Shown here: positions 37,901 through 52,900 of the stretch, in pieces
Numbering within the stretch: position 1 is the first letter of the stretch
How the letters are laid out: each line of letters opens with the position of its first letter
Assembly: GCA_016165875.1 (NCBI GenBank)
Contig: JABBOT010000010.1
Span: forward strand, 11,435,700 to 11,499,699
From: Acanthopleura granulata
Lineage: Eukaryota; Mollusca; Polyplacophora; Chitonida; Chitonidae
DNA: 64,000 nt
Reading direction: 5' to 3'
The notes under the pieces: generated by a model
What the model was told of the DNA's origin: nothing
The model's database searches: none
Seen by the model: the letters and a program-made list of their open reading frames with translations, nothing else
Position numbers and translations under genes: made by a program

Positions 37901-40900
37901 ATGTTCGTAATTCAAGCATGTCCTCGCCGTAGATGAAATACTGTAATTGCGTCATAAATGTGAAATCATTCGTTAAGTTTTGACATGTAATATCTACCTC
38001 ATCATGAAGTCTGTCTAATGACCTGTCATTAGATCGAGGGTGTGAATAGACATTCGGCCTTAGAATAAATTGCGGGCTAAAAAAATGTCACGCCACAATT
38101 TGACCATTTAGGTAACACAGCCTGTTTGTAATAACAATTTGGCACAACATCTACCAAAGCCATTTACATATTTACCTGTATTATTTAATATAATCATGGT
38201 TTTCTGCTCTCTTCCAGGGAATATTTTGATAATTAGCGGTGTCGTCAACTACAATAAGCTACGGAACTCCACAAGTGTTTTCCTGACTGGTCTTGCCTCA
38301 TCTGACATCGTTGTGTTAGCGCTGTGTGTACCAATGCAGGTAAAGTCAGTCCTCAAACATGGTCATGACTCATCTTGGCCACTGAAATAACCCACTCATT
38401 ATGACTAGGGTAAAAAATGTCAGTTGTGGACACATTCACGGTATTTGGCGGTAGGTTGATGTTTTGAAGAAAACATCCTCCAGCACAGAAAAGGTTTATT
38501 TACATGAGTGTTGAAGGAGAAATCCATGCCACAGTAATGCTTTCAACTCTGCTAAAGTTTTTATAAATTTAATAATTATTATACGTTTCAGAATAACTCT
38601 CTGCACAAGGGATGCGTAAAGGTCTAATGTTTAACATTAACTCTAATTCAAAAATGAGACATCAACCCTCTAGACAAGCTGTCCATAAAAAGTAACTAAC
38701 CTAACCCTCTCTATTGTATGAGAAGCAACCGTGGAGGACGACTTGCCGTGGGTTTGATGTTAACTTGGTCCCCTCAGAGAAGTATACGTTTAGCTGCACA
38801 AGCTTGCCTAAAGAGCTGAGGGACCATTCATTTCACACCTTTTGAAGCCCACTTGGGCTGACTACATGATTATACATACCAAACTGACCCTTGGACATCT
38901 GCATGTGCGTGACTAGCAAGGGTCAGTAGTAAGGTCCAAGATGTAGAGTTAAACCTCACTGTCTCGCAAGACCTACCAGCCCTCAGCCTCCAGGATCCCG
39001 TTCACCTCGATCCCTTCTCAACCCACGTTCAACAGGTCGCTCCCCATTCGCGTCTCACCAAAACTGTGGAGATGTGGGCCTACTCTATTCGCTGGGCAGA
39101 TATTGGAGAGTTTTAAACTATTCAGCTTTTACGACAAACTTTCCAAGAGGCTTCGGGTCCTATTCTGTTCACATGGAGTGATGTAAGAAAGGCTCATTAC
39201 GTTCAACGCACCAAGGTTGAGTCTTGGACCCTGGTAATTGACAGCATCCAACATGCGATTTTCTAGAGGAGCCGTGGATGATGGATTCAGTTTAATTTAG
39301 TCCTCACCAGTGATCGACCCACATTTAGTGAAAGGCAGCTGTCAAATCCCAATGCGTGCTGGGCAGGGCCTTAATTATATCGAGAGCTTTTGTACATTCA
39401 AACTTAAACATTTTTATTTGGTTTATGAACCATAATTAACTCTCAACTCCCACAACAAGAAGTTCTGCAACAACCTTTACTAGTTCAAGAGAGTATAGAT
39501 CGGAGTGTAAATGCCACAAAAATGCATACTGATGATTTCAGATGTAGAAAATATAAAATTAATTGCAGCTGCAAGTTGTCGATCTTATTGAGACAGAGCT
39601 GCAGTTGCCGTTCAGTGTTATTGATATTTTTAGCACAGTAACGTGTAAATAGCCATGTGTACGAGATATTAATGTTTTGTGTTGAACAGTGATAGAACAC
39701 TGGTGCAAACAGTTATTCGAACCACCACGGAAATCACACAATCATGCCATAGGTGAACATTCTTCAACTGTTTCGCTTAAAATTCAACCCAGAGGTAGCT
39801 TCAAATATCTTGCATTCATTGCATTTAGAGCACGGAGTTACAGGACAGGGAACTGCAAAGTCTTGTAGTAATTCCAGAGTTCATTTGCTATGCCTTAATG
39901 ATACCCATAGCGGACATGGAAAGACAGTTCAGACAAACAGAACTGGAAAACCACAGGCGCGGTAGACTTACCTTCATTCTTTACCCTCCAGCCTACCTCA
40001 TGGTCGTTTTCTCGCTCCTTTAGAAAGCAAAAGTAACGCAGCATTCACAACACAATAACTGGGTCGTGGAAGGTGTAATGACCATTGCATTGGAGTGCTA
40101 TGGATAACATCGGGACTCGTACTTTGAGGCTGCCTAGAGGGTAAATGACGACGGTAAAGGACTGTGGCAAGACTACCCCCCGTGTTTGTGGTTCTGTAGT
40201 TGCTCTGGGGGTGTTTTCTGAACAGAGCGTGTTCTGTAGCTCTAAGCTCTAAATGTAATAAGCACAAGAATTCAGAGCTAGCTCTGTACATTAAAATAGT
40301 GGTTGAAGGACATGCTCTATCGAAGTACGTACATGTAACCTAAAAAGTGACAAAGACGCGTTCGAAACACGGACAGCCGTGAGGGGTCTGGAGCCGTAAA
40401 TAACATTTTACTATTGTTGAACATAGAGAAACCGGAGCAAGCGCGGTCTTCTTCGATCTCTTGATAACACCGAGCTTTTGGAATTACACATTTCAATACC
40501 TGTATCAAGGTAAAATGTCGACATTTTTGGGGAGGCGTATATCATACCTATCTTGGTCTTTCAACGGAGAACGATCTGTTGCTTAATCTCCCGGGCATAT
40601 GTCATGCAACGACCTAAATTTGTTAAAAGTTTGAACCACAACCTTATGAGACTCTCCGGAGTGTAACTAGATTAGCCAGGTTTATTTGTTTTCGATTTTT
40701 CTGACTTAGTGGACACTTACCTGGTCGTGTTATTTCCACTGGGAATGTCTGTGTTGAGATATTATGACTAGGTAACACAGGTGACGTATCAGAGGTGGGG
40801 ATGTGTGGGATATTCGTTTTATCCATGTCAGTCAACCAAGTCATGGAAGTCCAGGTGCCAACGGCGGAAAACATTTTCTTGTCGACAATGGCAAAGGGGG

Positions 40901-43900
40901 TCTGTTAAAGATTAAGGTGGACGTCAGTCAGTTTCCGAGTTTTCTGATAAATATATGAGATGTTTTGTTTTACTTTAATAACAATAGCACTTTAACGACA
41001 CATTCGTTTCATTTTTTCCATCCGTTTTGAAAAAGAATATGCCTAACATTATGAAAGGACATTAGCATTAACTGTAGCAGCAGGATATTCTGCTCCCTCC
41101 TTGGACAAAATGAAAAGCAGACGGGTGTCCCGATCGTTTTCCCCATTTTTAACGCGGCCTCTGGAGTGAGGGGGAATCGCATGTATGTGTGGTTGAGGCC
41201 TTACGAGGAGAGTTACACGTAGACATAACAACAAAAAATGAAGATTTTATAGCGCTGTGACTCCCACCCGCCTAGTAGTGTCATCCAGGAGCAACCCTTT
41301 CCGCGAGTAATCAGTATATAGTGAAAAGGGAGTTCCACGTCATCCTCGATAAGGTTGATTTATCGTGATATCCAAGCAGGTCGAAACTGAAGACTTAGAA
41401 ACTACTCAAGTAATTGGCTTTAAATTCACCCTGCACATATCCGAAGATTTGACCAAAACATCCGAATCGAACAGCATTTACTGTCGCGCTGAGACATATA
41501 GTGGCGTGGAAAGACGATTGGTTGGAATGGGCCCTCCGACCTCCTGAATGGATGTCGGGCTTGAGGGTTTCGAAAACCAACCTGTCCTCAGCAAAGAGTT
41601 TCCTGTCCAATTGATCTAAAACATTCGGGCATGTCTTTGGCATATGTTAGGCCTTAAAGGCTATGCCTAGCGAACAGTCGTTTCTGTCTATACAATTTGT
41701 TTTGGTCAAATATTATACCCCGGACTAGATATATTTCTCTTTCTTCACATCTGGAAACTAACCAGAAAGTTTAAGCTTTCACCAGCAACTTCATATATAA
41801 GCAGTATAGTACGAGCTATACACAAGAACACGAGAACACTGCGTAGGACGTTTGTTGACGTACATGTCTGCACTGATTTCATCTTTATTTCATTTAGGTG
41901 TTGACATATTCCTTCGCTGGTAAAGAGCTGTTTTCCCTGTATGCGTGTAGAACAGTACAGTTATTTAAACATTTCTCATTGGCAATGTCCAGTCTTACCA
42001 TGACAGTTATGTCCATGGAAAGGTGAGTATGTAGAGCATTTTCATATTTTAATAATATTGCTTCTATTAGTAAAGAGTGATCTTTATCCGGCTCGATCTT
42101 ACCAATCCACGAGACAGTATATTTATCTGCTAGCTTTAAACAACACGTGTCTTGTAGAGAGTGAAAATGTATAGGATATAGGAAATTCGACTCTGCAGAT
42201 TGTACATCTTGTGGTACAATTTAAGCGTGAATAACATATATGTAAGACATACCATAATAATTGTAATTAAAGCTGGCAACAATTGCAGTATCAATTTTCA
42301 ATAAAGCGATTAACATAAGCCTCAAAAGAATTGAGAAAAGGCGGAACATAAAGTCTGAAATAAGGACTGTTTCATGCAAAGGGGAAAAACCGTAAACATT
42401 ACCAATAATGACGGAAAGATGCAATAAACTAAATAAAATAAATCAGTATACGAGTCGTGTCCGATGATTGTGTGTTGCTCCACGTAGCGCTGACGCCTTT
42501 GGGATCATTATGTTTAAAGCACTGAGTTTCTGGAGCTGTAACTGCCAAATTTTCTCAGTGCAGAGTTCTTGTACGTAACAGTTTCCATACACATAACGGC
42601 CATGTAACAACAGTTTAGACCCACAGCAAGTAGAAAACCGCAAAGGCGGTGGTCTTGCATCCGTCCTTTACCTGTCAGCCGCCCAGAACGTAGGAAGCCG
42701 TATGATACTCATCCGATGGAATGACCGTTACAGTTTCCGCATCTCTGTTTCCCAACCGGCGAGATAACTGAGGAGATTCATGGATCGGTTTCTCGTCACG
42801 ACACACCATAACAGGGTCGCTGAGAGTGAAGTTCTCATTCCTTCAGATCGCGATGGGTAACAAGGTTATTTTGAGGCTGACTGGAGGGTTAAGGACGAAG
42901 GTAAGACCACCACGTTTGTGGGTTTCCAGTTGCTGTGGGTCTGAAGTATCGTTACATGCATGTTATGTGTATCGGGAACACAGCGCGCAAGAACTTACTA
43001 CAGGATTTTTCAGTTACAGCCCCTATAGCTCCGTGCTCTGAACATATTGAGTGTAAGATCTCGGGAGCTACCTGGAGCGAGATAGTGTGCAATGGGTCTC
43101 TGATTAAAATATGTATCACAGTTGTACTGTGATTGCAACTTTTCCTGTTCGTGGAGCCCCTAACCGGCGTTTTACTTTCTCACATTTATCACAAAAAACA
43201 CGATTTATATTAATATATAGTCAAGTTAATTTTATTCCAACTGTTTATTTTATTCCTCTGTTTTAAAATGTACATGTCCAAAAATAGCTTGTCTATTTAG
43301 GTAACACACTAATCAACGACTTCTTTATTTTAAATATTTCATGTAAAGAAAAGAGACGTGTTTGTTTTTAATTCAAAGAAAAAAGAGCCCAGCGACAAGC
43401 AATAAAGAAAAAGGCCATTTCTATTAGTAATATTATAAGTTGTATTATTATTATATTATAAGTTGAATTATGTATAATGTTGAAACCTATATCCTTCAAT
43501 ATAGGTCAAGAACCTTTAAAATTAAAGACATATAATTCATATAATACAAATGTGGAATGAATGAAAATATGAATAAATGATAATAGCGTAACACCACTTT
43601 GGCAATATTTCAGCCATACTGTGCAGAGAACATATTTAAACCAGGAGCCAGTATATGGTTTCCCAGACAATGAGAACATACAAAAGCAAATACAGACATG
43701 TATAAAACCAGGGAAATGAGCTAAAACTAAAAACTCGAAAACCACAGTAATTTTTAAAACTTTTAGCTGTATATGTAAACTGCAACAATGTATGTATAAT
43801 ATAAAGTGTATTATATCTTATGACATAATCCTGTATACTTTAAGTAATCAATGATAGCGCCTTGAAATAATTCAAGTATTGAAACCACCGTGCACAGCCT

Positions 43901-46900
43901 TTACCGAGCGTCAGCAAAGTCTACACAGTCCACCGGACAATGTTTGATGGCGTACTCCAAGAAACTCGGGAGCATTGTCCTCGTCCAGGATAAAGTAATG
44001 TGTTAATCGAGAATGCCCAATACGGCACCTCGTTAAAGCTACTTGATCCGTACGAAACATATCAAGAGTAAAGAATTATATTCAATGACAGGGTGAATAG
44101 TATGCGGTTTATTATGTACCAGCAGATCTCATTCACCCTATCAAAGGCGACGAATATATTTAGAAATGTCGGACTTCAAGTCAGCATACGGGATTCCTAT
44201 GTTTCCTATCTTTATAGGTTTTTGTAAGGCAGCTGTAGCCTCCCTGTCTACGACTGTGTTTCCATGGATGCCAGTATGATATGGTATCCAACAGAATATA
44301 ACACCTTCACCTCTCTTAATTAATTTCTTATGTATGGCTAATATTTCAATAATTAATGGATGTTTAAATTCATTGATTTCAATTGCCAAAAGGTAGGAGA
44401 GGAAGGCGCTGCATATTACAGCTTTGTGGGTACGCTCAGAAGAAGGATATGATAAGGCCAGGAGTACAGCCCTAGCCTCGCCAGAAAAGACAGAAAATAG
44501 AGATGGAAGACGAAGCCAAGTGACCCGCTGTTTTAAGACCGACGCAGACGCAGCTTTGTCCCCATTATTCGACCTATTAAATTTAAAATCCGGATAATTG
44601 GCCTTAATTTCAGCAAAACTTTGTTCAACTATAAGAGTTTGTTTTGGATTTATTATGTTTACGTAGGCCAAATATCAGATTAGGTTGTGGAAGCAACGAG
44701 AAAGGGGACTCCGGAAAAGAGACCGGAGCTATCTCCTCTAGCTTGATGTCAGCTTCAACATTATGGTCCAGAATACGAACATGGAACGTCCTTTTAGGAT
44801 ATTTATTACATGTATCTAGATATAATGGACTCAAAACACTTTCGTATGCAGGGTTTGTTGGATGAGCTTTAAGGTTTCTAGCACACTCTAAAGGATAAGT
44901 TTTATACGCTTGTGATATGAAGCAGGCTCGTTAGCCTCTATGAACACAATTTTTTCTGGAAAGGTTCTAAAAACACTAAACCCGAACCTCAGACCTTGGT
45001 GATGGACAGGATCCAGCACTCTAAGATATGGCTTTCTCGCAGAACCGTAAATGATGGACTCACAGTCCAATTTTGGACAATAAGATAACGATATATTTTT
45101 AAGAAATCAGATCGTTCAGAACCCATTCAGTGCTAGAGAGGATCTTTATATAATGAGCATAAACCATAACTTCCTCTCGAATATCACCCTCTACAAATTT
45201 ATTTTGTCCAACAATGTTAACAGATTCAATATAAAATTCAAGCTCACGATCTGAATGAAGTTTCCTTTTCCTGCAAAAAAGCATACCGACTGCTTCAAAG
45301 GAAAAAAAATATAATAACCGCATTCAACTACCTATTTCTCAATCTTATTATGGCTAACCTGCAGTTAGCGCTCGATGTTACTGATATTTTAGCGCGGTAG
45401 CATGTAAGGAATATATTAACATGCAAAGAACCCTCTCTGCTCTTCCCCTCTGTGTTAATGTTTTTGCTATTTATTAACTTTTTTGCTGAATAGTGTGAGC
45501 GATAATATGCTGCACTGGGGTATACCCATCTAGTGCTCATTAAAGTCAGGAAGAGTGGAGCCCATTCGTACCTTAAACTGACGATCAGATAAAAAAAAAT
45601 CGGCCATAAATAAAAGGTAAGCGACCTTTCAAAACGTATCTGAAAGATCTTTAAAAACCATATTTCGATGTGGTGACGTATGCCTTTTCAAAGTGGAAAA
45701 ATATCGACACCACATCTTCGTCATTATTTAAAGATTTCATGTATAAAAGTTTCAAATCAAGCAAGGTGATCAAAAGTGGATTTACCTTTATGATAACCAC
45801 GCCAAATATTAGATAGTAAATGTTAGTTTCTAAAACCCAAACAAGCCTATAATTTATCATCCGTTTCATAGTTTTACAGGCGGAGCTGGGAAGAGCTGTG
45901 GGAGAGTAATTACTTGGATCACTATGATCCTTATCAGGTTTACGGACCTGGATAATAGAGGCTTCCCTTTATGCCAAGAGAAAATTAGCTGTTATCCAAA
46001 TATTAATAAGTAAGTCAAAGACAGCTCGAAGTGGCTTTGATGGTAAATGGTAATGAGAAATATATCTATTTATTTGATTGGTGTTTTACGCCGTACTCAA
46101 GAATACTCCACTTATACAACAGCAGCCAGCTTTATGGTGCAAGGAAAAAGGGCAGGTCATCCATAAGTTCCTGGCGGACATTCCAACCTGCGGCCGTAGA
46201 AGCCAGCATTAGCTCGACGAACTCACAGTGACCGCTTTGGTGAGAGGCACGGGTGATAACTCCGCGCTAGCCCGCTAATCCCCTCGGCCACGGAGTCCTT
46301 CCCCATCCCCCCCGGGGGGGGGATACCCACGACCATCCACAGCTTGTTGGCAGGCCTTTCCACATGCGGCCCTTTTCAAATGACGTATTAAGTTCATCGA
46401 TACTATGAGGCTTATTATAATCTTCCACATTTCTGGAAAAAGGGACGATTTTTTTCTCTTTCTGGTTTTTAAAATGTTAAAATTGAGACGATTTCTCAGA
46501 TGTGTTTTCTGCAAGTTTATTTGCTATATCAGATGGGAAAGTTAATAAAGTATCACCATCTTCTAAATGCTGAAATTTGACGTTATTTTTTCGGCTCATA
46601 AGTTTTTGAACTATGTTCCAGACCTTACGCATTTGTGTTTTTGACGTAATGCCTGAAACAACGTTCCGCCAACAAGATCCTCTCTTGGACTTAATTAATC
46701 GTCGGCCGTTAGCGCTAAAGACACGAACCTTGTTTAAATTATTATTAGAACAATAAATCCACGTTCAGCCTTCTTTTGCCTCTTTGTGACAATCATTCTG
46801 GTACCAGGGTTTACTTTTGGACTTTTTTCGAGGTCTTAGGGATAGTTCTATCAGCTGCTGTTGATAAGTTCATTAAATTTTAATAGAGGATGATCTGCAG

Positions 46901-49900
46901 CCAATCTGAGATTCTTTGGCGCAATGTCAGCCTCACAGCACATCTCTAATGACATTCATTCTGCTTTACCGAATTTCCACCCAGTTACACGTTCTAAAGA
47001 ATTACAATTGAGATGCTCTAGGATAATAGGACAATGGTCACTACAACAATGCACCCTCCACGAATAATCCGAGATCCCTGATGGTAACAGCGATAGCAGA
47101 GTATGAATCATTACCAGGATGATATTAGAACCATCATTGAAATAACACAGTTCATCTCTCGATAAGAAGTCTTCCATTATCTTGCTCTTGCCATTCATAT
47201 CATGACTATTTATGATATGAAATAAAGCGATAATTATGAAAGGCGCTCTTTTAAACCATGCAACTGAAAAAGTGACAAAGAAGAATGAGGAGGAATACAA
47301 GCGGAACATACAGTTATTGTTCCCTAGAAGGAACCTCGAACTGCCACAGTCTAAAGCCGCGTTTGGAGAGCAACAGGACAGTGAATAATTATATTATTTA
47401 CGAAGATAAAAGGAGCCGCCATAAGCTCGCTCCTTTTCATTAGAATAATTGGTGTAAATGTACAATTTTTAAGGGATACTTTACTTCTGGCAGATATCTC
47501 TAGGTGAGTTTCCTGAAGAGAAACGGCAATTGAATTGAAAGACTGGACTAATTGTGTTATTTGAATAAAATTAACCTTAAAACCTTGACAATTCAACTGT
47601 ATAATTTTGTCTAAAGAAGATCGGTGATTTATGTTTGGACGTGAACGACCTTTCTTAGGAGATCTAATAGGAGATCTCCCCAATGTGGGTGATGTATCCA
47701 TCTTGTCTACAGCTGCAGTCGAAGGAGCAAGGGCCTCCAACGATACAAACTTATTATAAATGTTATAAGTAAGTTGTATCAATGGTGGCCTTAGAGGATC
47801 GTTCTACTCGTTTCCTCGTTCTAACTGGATTTTTTCCTCTTTCCGTATGAGCTGAGATATGTCCAGAAGATACGGGTTTAGAGTTATTTTTTCGTTTTAG
47901 AATTAACAGGGGGTTTAACAGAACTAATGTCATTTCCAGTTTTAGATGTTTAAAGAGAACTGGAGTTTTGACTGGATAACCGGATATAAAACGATATAGG
48001 TAATGGTGTTCGGCTTTATACGTCAGTGAGCCAAGTAACAATGGTCTGAGTCCCAACTGAAACTGTGACTTTCTTGACCACACTGGCGAGGTAGACTGTA
48101 AATTTGAAACAGGAGAACAGAGTTTTCGGGCTTCTTGGTAAGTGATGACGTGCTTAACTTTAGATGTTGCTATTTGTTTCCTCTTGATGTGAAGTGGACA
48201 CTCCCGAGAAGAAGCCACGTGGTCTCCTTTGCTGTACCCGCACACAGGTGTGGTCCTTTTTAGCACAACGAAAAGAGATCAATTCATTTCTACTTTGGCC
48301 TTACCATGCCCAAACTTCCGACAGATAAAACAGCTAAATTAGATTGGGATGAACTGGTCAACCCGGGCACCGTAAGGGCTAAAAAGAATAGATTGAGGAA
48401 ATGCAATTCTGTTAAAACTTAACAAGTAAGTACTTAACCTAACCACATTACGGTTGCGTTTTGTTGTCGTTTTACTCTTGTGACGCCTTGTGACTGTAAA
48501 TCTGTTCATCCAGATCTGCATACCGGTCACGAATAATCCGCTGATAGCTGTGCGGGTTATGGAGATAACCGAAAACCGGGATGTCAGTGAATTTGTTTTG
48601 AGAGACGACAGACTTATGGCCTACTGTCTCCTATAACCTTCAGCTGCTTAACCCAGTCTCCATCAATTGCCTTTCACAGAGGGAAGGCCTTGGTTTTTGA
48701 TGCAGGTCGGTCAAGGGCGTAAGTGGACAGTACCAGAAAAGCCGTATAATTATCCTTATATACCATTGTCCGACATTATTTCTCTGTTTAGCCGCATTTG
48801 ATGTCTCCGGGTTCGAGGCAGACATTTTAATGACACTAGAAACAGTAGGAGGATGATTTAGATAAGACATATCGTATATTTAACAATTCATCCCGTCGTG
48901 CTTTCAACCCACCGCGGAGTGTTAGTGCGAAACCCTCCTACATGAATATATGCACAAACAACTTTATTAGGCACCTACCTGGTTTTCGCTGTGGGGATAC
49001 TCTACTCCACTATGCCAAAACTTTGCAAAATGTAGCAAATTTTTACAATAATCAAAATGTCCACCAACTACCATCATAAATCACTTCGGGTCACTCAATG
49101 CATTTAGAAAAATTGTGATATGGCAAACTTCTTTCTGTATTTGTCTCAAAGTTTCTAAATTTATTCCAAAGTACGTTGCTCTGACCATCTATGTCAAAAC
49201 GTTGCAGAACGTACCAAACAAAGTTTTCCAGTTTTCAAAATTAACTCGAAATATCAGCATAGATCATTCCCGGCCGCCAAATCCATTCAGAAAGTGTATA
49301 TGTCTAAGTTTTTTTCTCTATTATTCTCAAAGTTTCCAGGTTTAGGACGAAATGCGTTGCTCTTACATCCTATGTGAAAACGTTGCAAAATGTGACACAT
49401 TTTTGCCAATAATCATAATATCCACCACATACCATGAGGCATCACGTCTGGTCACTAAATTCATTCAGAAAAATGAATGCATTTAAATGATATGCCAAAC
49501 TTTTCCTGTACCATTTCCCAAGATTCTTTCAAAATACATGGTTGTGACCACCCACGTCGAAACGTTGCAAAATGTAGTATATTTTTCTAATTGTCAAAAT
49601 ATATACCATATACTAACATATACCACCTCGGCCCACAAAATGCATTCAGAAACTATACGATATGTCAAACTTTCTTCTGTATATTTTCCCAAGTTTCAAA
49701 GTTTGTTACAAAATGCATTGCCCCCACCCCCAATGGTGAAACGTTGCAAAGTGTAACAAATTTCCAATTGTGAATGTATAGACTATATACCGTCATAGAT
49801 CACTTCCGACCATCAAATGCACTCAGAAAGAATATGATATGTCAAACATCTTTCTGTGATTTCTGAATGCTTTTGGTGACCCGATGCGATGCATGATGCT

Positions 49901-52900
49901 ATTTGTTGAACTGCTTGACCATTCGAAAAATTGGTTACATTTTGCAACGTTTTCACAGGGTCAGAGCAAGGCATTTTGTAATAAACTTGGAAAGTTGGAG
50001 AATGTGGACGTAGATTTACATTAATTTTTCTCAGGATATAACGGAATCTTTGTTTTAATGTTTGTGATGTCTGACTAGATAACCTGGCAGGGTTTCTCTA
50101 CGCCACTGACCCAAGTTAAGATGATCAGGCTCCCGACAGAAAGGGAGACCTCTCTTGCCCACACTGGCTTACGACATCTGCAAAGGTGAAGCAGGGGTCT
50201 GCGAGCCTCCTGATATGTAATTTTCTGGTTTCCTTTGGTTGCGACTATCAGTTTTTCCTCGACAAAACACGTGGACTACGTTGCAATTTCAGCACATTGC
50301 AGAGTTCATGCGATGAAATCTCTCGTGGCCATTCTGGGAACAGCAGAAAGACCAATTCATTTCTGCCCCTACTATGACTGACAAGGGAAACCCCTAGTTG
50401 GTTTGGTGTTACGAACTCCGTCTTTAAAATATTGTACCACATTTTTTTATTTGTTTTCATGCTAACCAGGTCTGTGTCTGACCTACATTTTTTCTCTGTG
50501 TACGTGATAGCCTGCGCTGGAATTCAGTCGCGTGTTTTCGAGGCTTCTTGGTTTATGAGTTCGTGTCATTGTACATAGAGCGTACATTATGGAAAATGTA
50601 CCCATATTATAAACATTGTTACGGACAAACCATCCAGAATTTTCTTTACGTTAGACTATAAATATGAGCGACGAAGTTGTAAAGCTCCCAATCATTTACT
50701 TACGTCCACTTTGAGTGTAGTCATTTTACTTATGTCCACTCGACAGCAATCTTTCACTCAACTTGATGTGAGAGCAGTCGTATTTACTCTCGTTGTAGTG
50801 TGGGAGTAATGTGGGATTTTGTGGAATTTTGAGGTATAGGTTTTCATACCACCTGACAATCTTGTCGTTTTGTATCCCAGTTTCGTACGTAGCACTTTTG
50901 TGAACTTGTGCTTCGCCACTTGCTATTTTGTTGGAGACGTTCACAAATATCTTTTATGAGAGCTTTTATCCACCGAGCAAAGGAAAATCTGCTTTACCAA
51001 ATCTCTTTTCAATTTTGGGACATGTAGAATTACTATGGTTGTTATCATGGAACGGATTCCCTAAAACTGTTGCTAATAAACTGATAACACGTTACACAAT
51101 TACTTACAATAGCAACACCAAAACAAACACAGGTCCTGATTCCGGAAAAGTTTCAAATTTATACGTAGAGGCTAATTACCCTTTTTTTACATCACAGGAG
51201 TATAAAACTTATCCTTCAATATGCTACCAAGCTTAAAGCTCATCTAAAAAAACCCTGCGTAATACTCAATCCAATGCATGAAGAAAAATAGAATAAATGC
51301 CGCAACAAGATTTTTGTGTTCGATCTTCGTGATCGGGACCATATTTTGAAAGCCAACAACAATCTAGAGGATATAGCTGCAGTGTAATTTTTGCAGTCTC
51401 CCCTATGGCTTTTATCACTACCTAAAGTGATATTTGATGTACGTAAGCATAATAAATCTAACACAAGCCCTCTTATAATTCAGCAAAGTTTTGCTGAAAT
51501 TAAGGCCAATTCTATGGAAGACAAATTTATATATCGACGGAATATAGGATGAGGACAGAGTCGCGCCCGTGGCTGTCTTGGACCAGCGAGTCTCTTCTCT
51601 TCGTCTTCCGTCATCAATCATCAATCGACAGAGCTATACTCCTAGCCTTATCCTATGGTTCTTCTGGGTATACCTTGAAAGCACTGATATGTTGTGACTC
51701 TTTAGCCTGCCTTTCGGCAATCGGAAATAGTTAATTTAAAAAATCCATTTGTTTTTGAAATATTAGCCATACAGAGAAATTAATTAAAAGAGGTGAAGAT
51801 ATTACATTCTGTTGGATACCAGGTGATACTGATATCCATGGAAACACAGTCGTCGACGGGAAAGCGAAAGCTGCCCTACTTATCCCTATATTACTGGTTA
51901 AAATCCCGTACACCGATTTACGTTCAAATATTGTTAAAAGTATTTAGCTTGACAATAAACTGCATGCTATTCACCCTGTCAATGGCCATAATTCTTATAC
52001 TCTTGGCGTGTATCGTAGAGACCAAGTCGTTTTCACAAGATGCAGCGCTGGGTATTCTCGCTTAACACACAATTTTATCTTGAATGGGAGCACTACTCCG
52101 AAGTGTGTTGGATTTGTTTGAGAGTGTCGCAGGTGATGCTGTCATTCATTTTTTGAAGGCTAAGTATTACAAGTTGTAGTTTTTATAGATAGCATTTACA
52201 CAATTTTCCAGAGTCTTAACCGATGTTTAGTTTTATCAATTCATTTTAAAAATGTTTCTAGATTTTGTTATATTTTGAATGTTATCATTATTTACTTCCT
52301 GGTTTAAGCATGTTCTCACCAGAATATGGCTGAAAGATTGCCAGTGCGGCGTTAAGCCATAATCATTCATTCATTCTTTTTAAAACGAGTTTAAAATACC
52401 ATGACTGAGTCAAAAATCAAAAAGTATCTAATGTTATTAATTATTTTTTATAACTAAATTCATTATAACTTTTCCTCCTGTCTTGATTCAGACCATAACT
52501 GTGTACTTGCATAGGTTCTGATATAATCCCATTGAAAACTAGAGCATAAAGGCGCTCAAATGTATGCTATGATGAATGCTCAGGTTTCTTGCATGTAGAT
52601 AATCATGTTTGCCTGGCCATTGTTTACGATGAAGACACTAAAGTAAATCTACATGTATAATTTTTCATATACACTATGCTTCAAATAAGGCATGGTAGCA
52701 CATATATACAAAGCAGTCATACTGGTAGATTCCTGCTACATGTGATCGGACACTGTCAACCCCATTTGAATTGTGAAGAACACCCCATTTTTGCTCACAT
52801 GACCCAAACAAACCTCTTGAAAATCATGTAATAAGATATGCTGAGCTTTATAAATTTTCTCTTTGCCTGCCCGTACATAATGTTGAAGTATTACTTCAAC

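Larger units (their letters stand above)
43540..48880 (-). mobile_element. LINE (I/Nimb-like), nearly full-length minus copy
   Basis: Minus strand, from 48880 down: ORF1 N-terminal region (48870-48640: SSVIKMSASNPETSNAAKQR), ORF1 middle and knuckles (48530-47830, VCGYSKGDHVASSRECPLH), ORF1 C-terminus and endonuclease start (47782-47351), endonuclease (47350-46880), RT N-terminus (46880-46380), SINE insertion (46067-46373), RT palm (45990-45330), thumb (45323-44888), pre-RNase H and RNase H (44834-44141), ORF2 end (44060-43905) and 3' UTR (43900-43540, with aacaccactttggcaatatttcagcc). The 5' UTR is absent. Length is 5.3 kb including the SINE. Frames are broken throughout. Confidence 0.85.

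Noticed and set aside
42826..43132. Open + frames of 65-71 residues
   Set aside because: They lie in the right arm of the foldback element.
49115..49773. Open + frames of 60-89 residues
   Set aside because: They are read-through of the ~180-bp satellite units.
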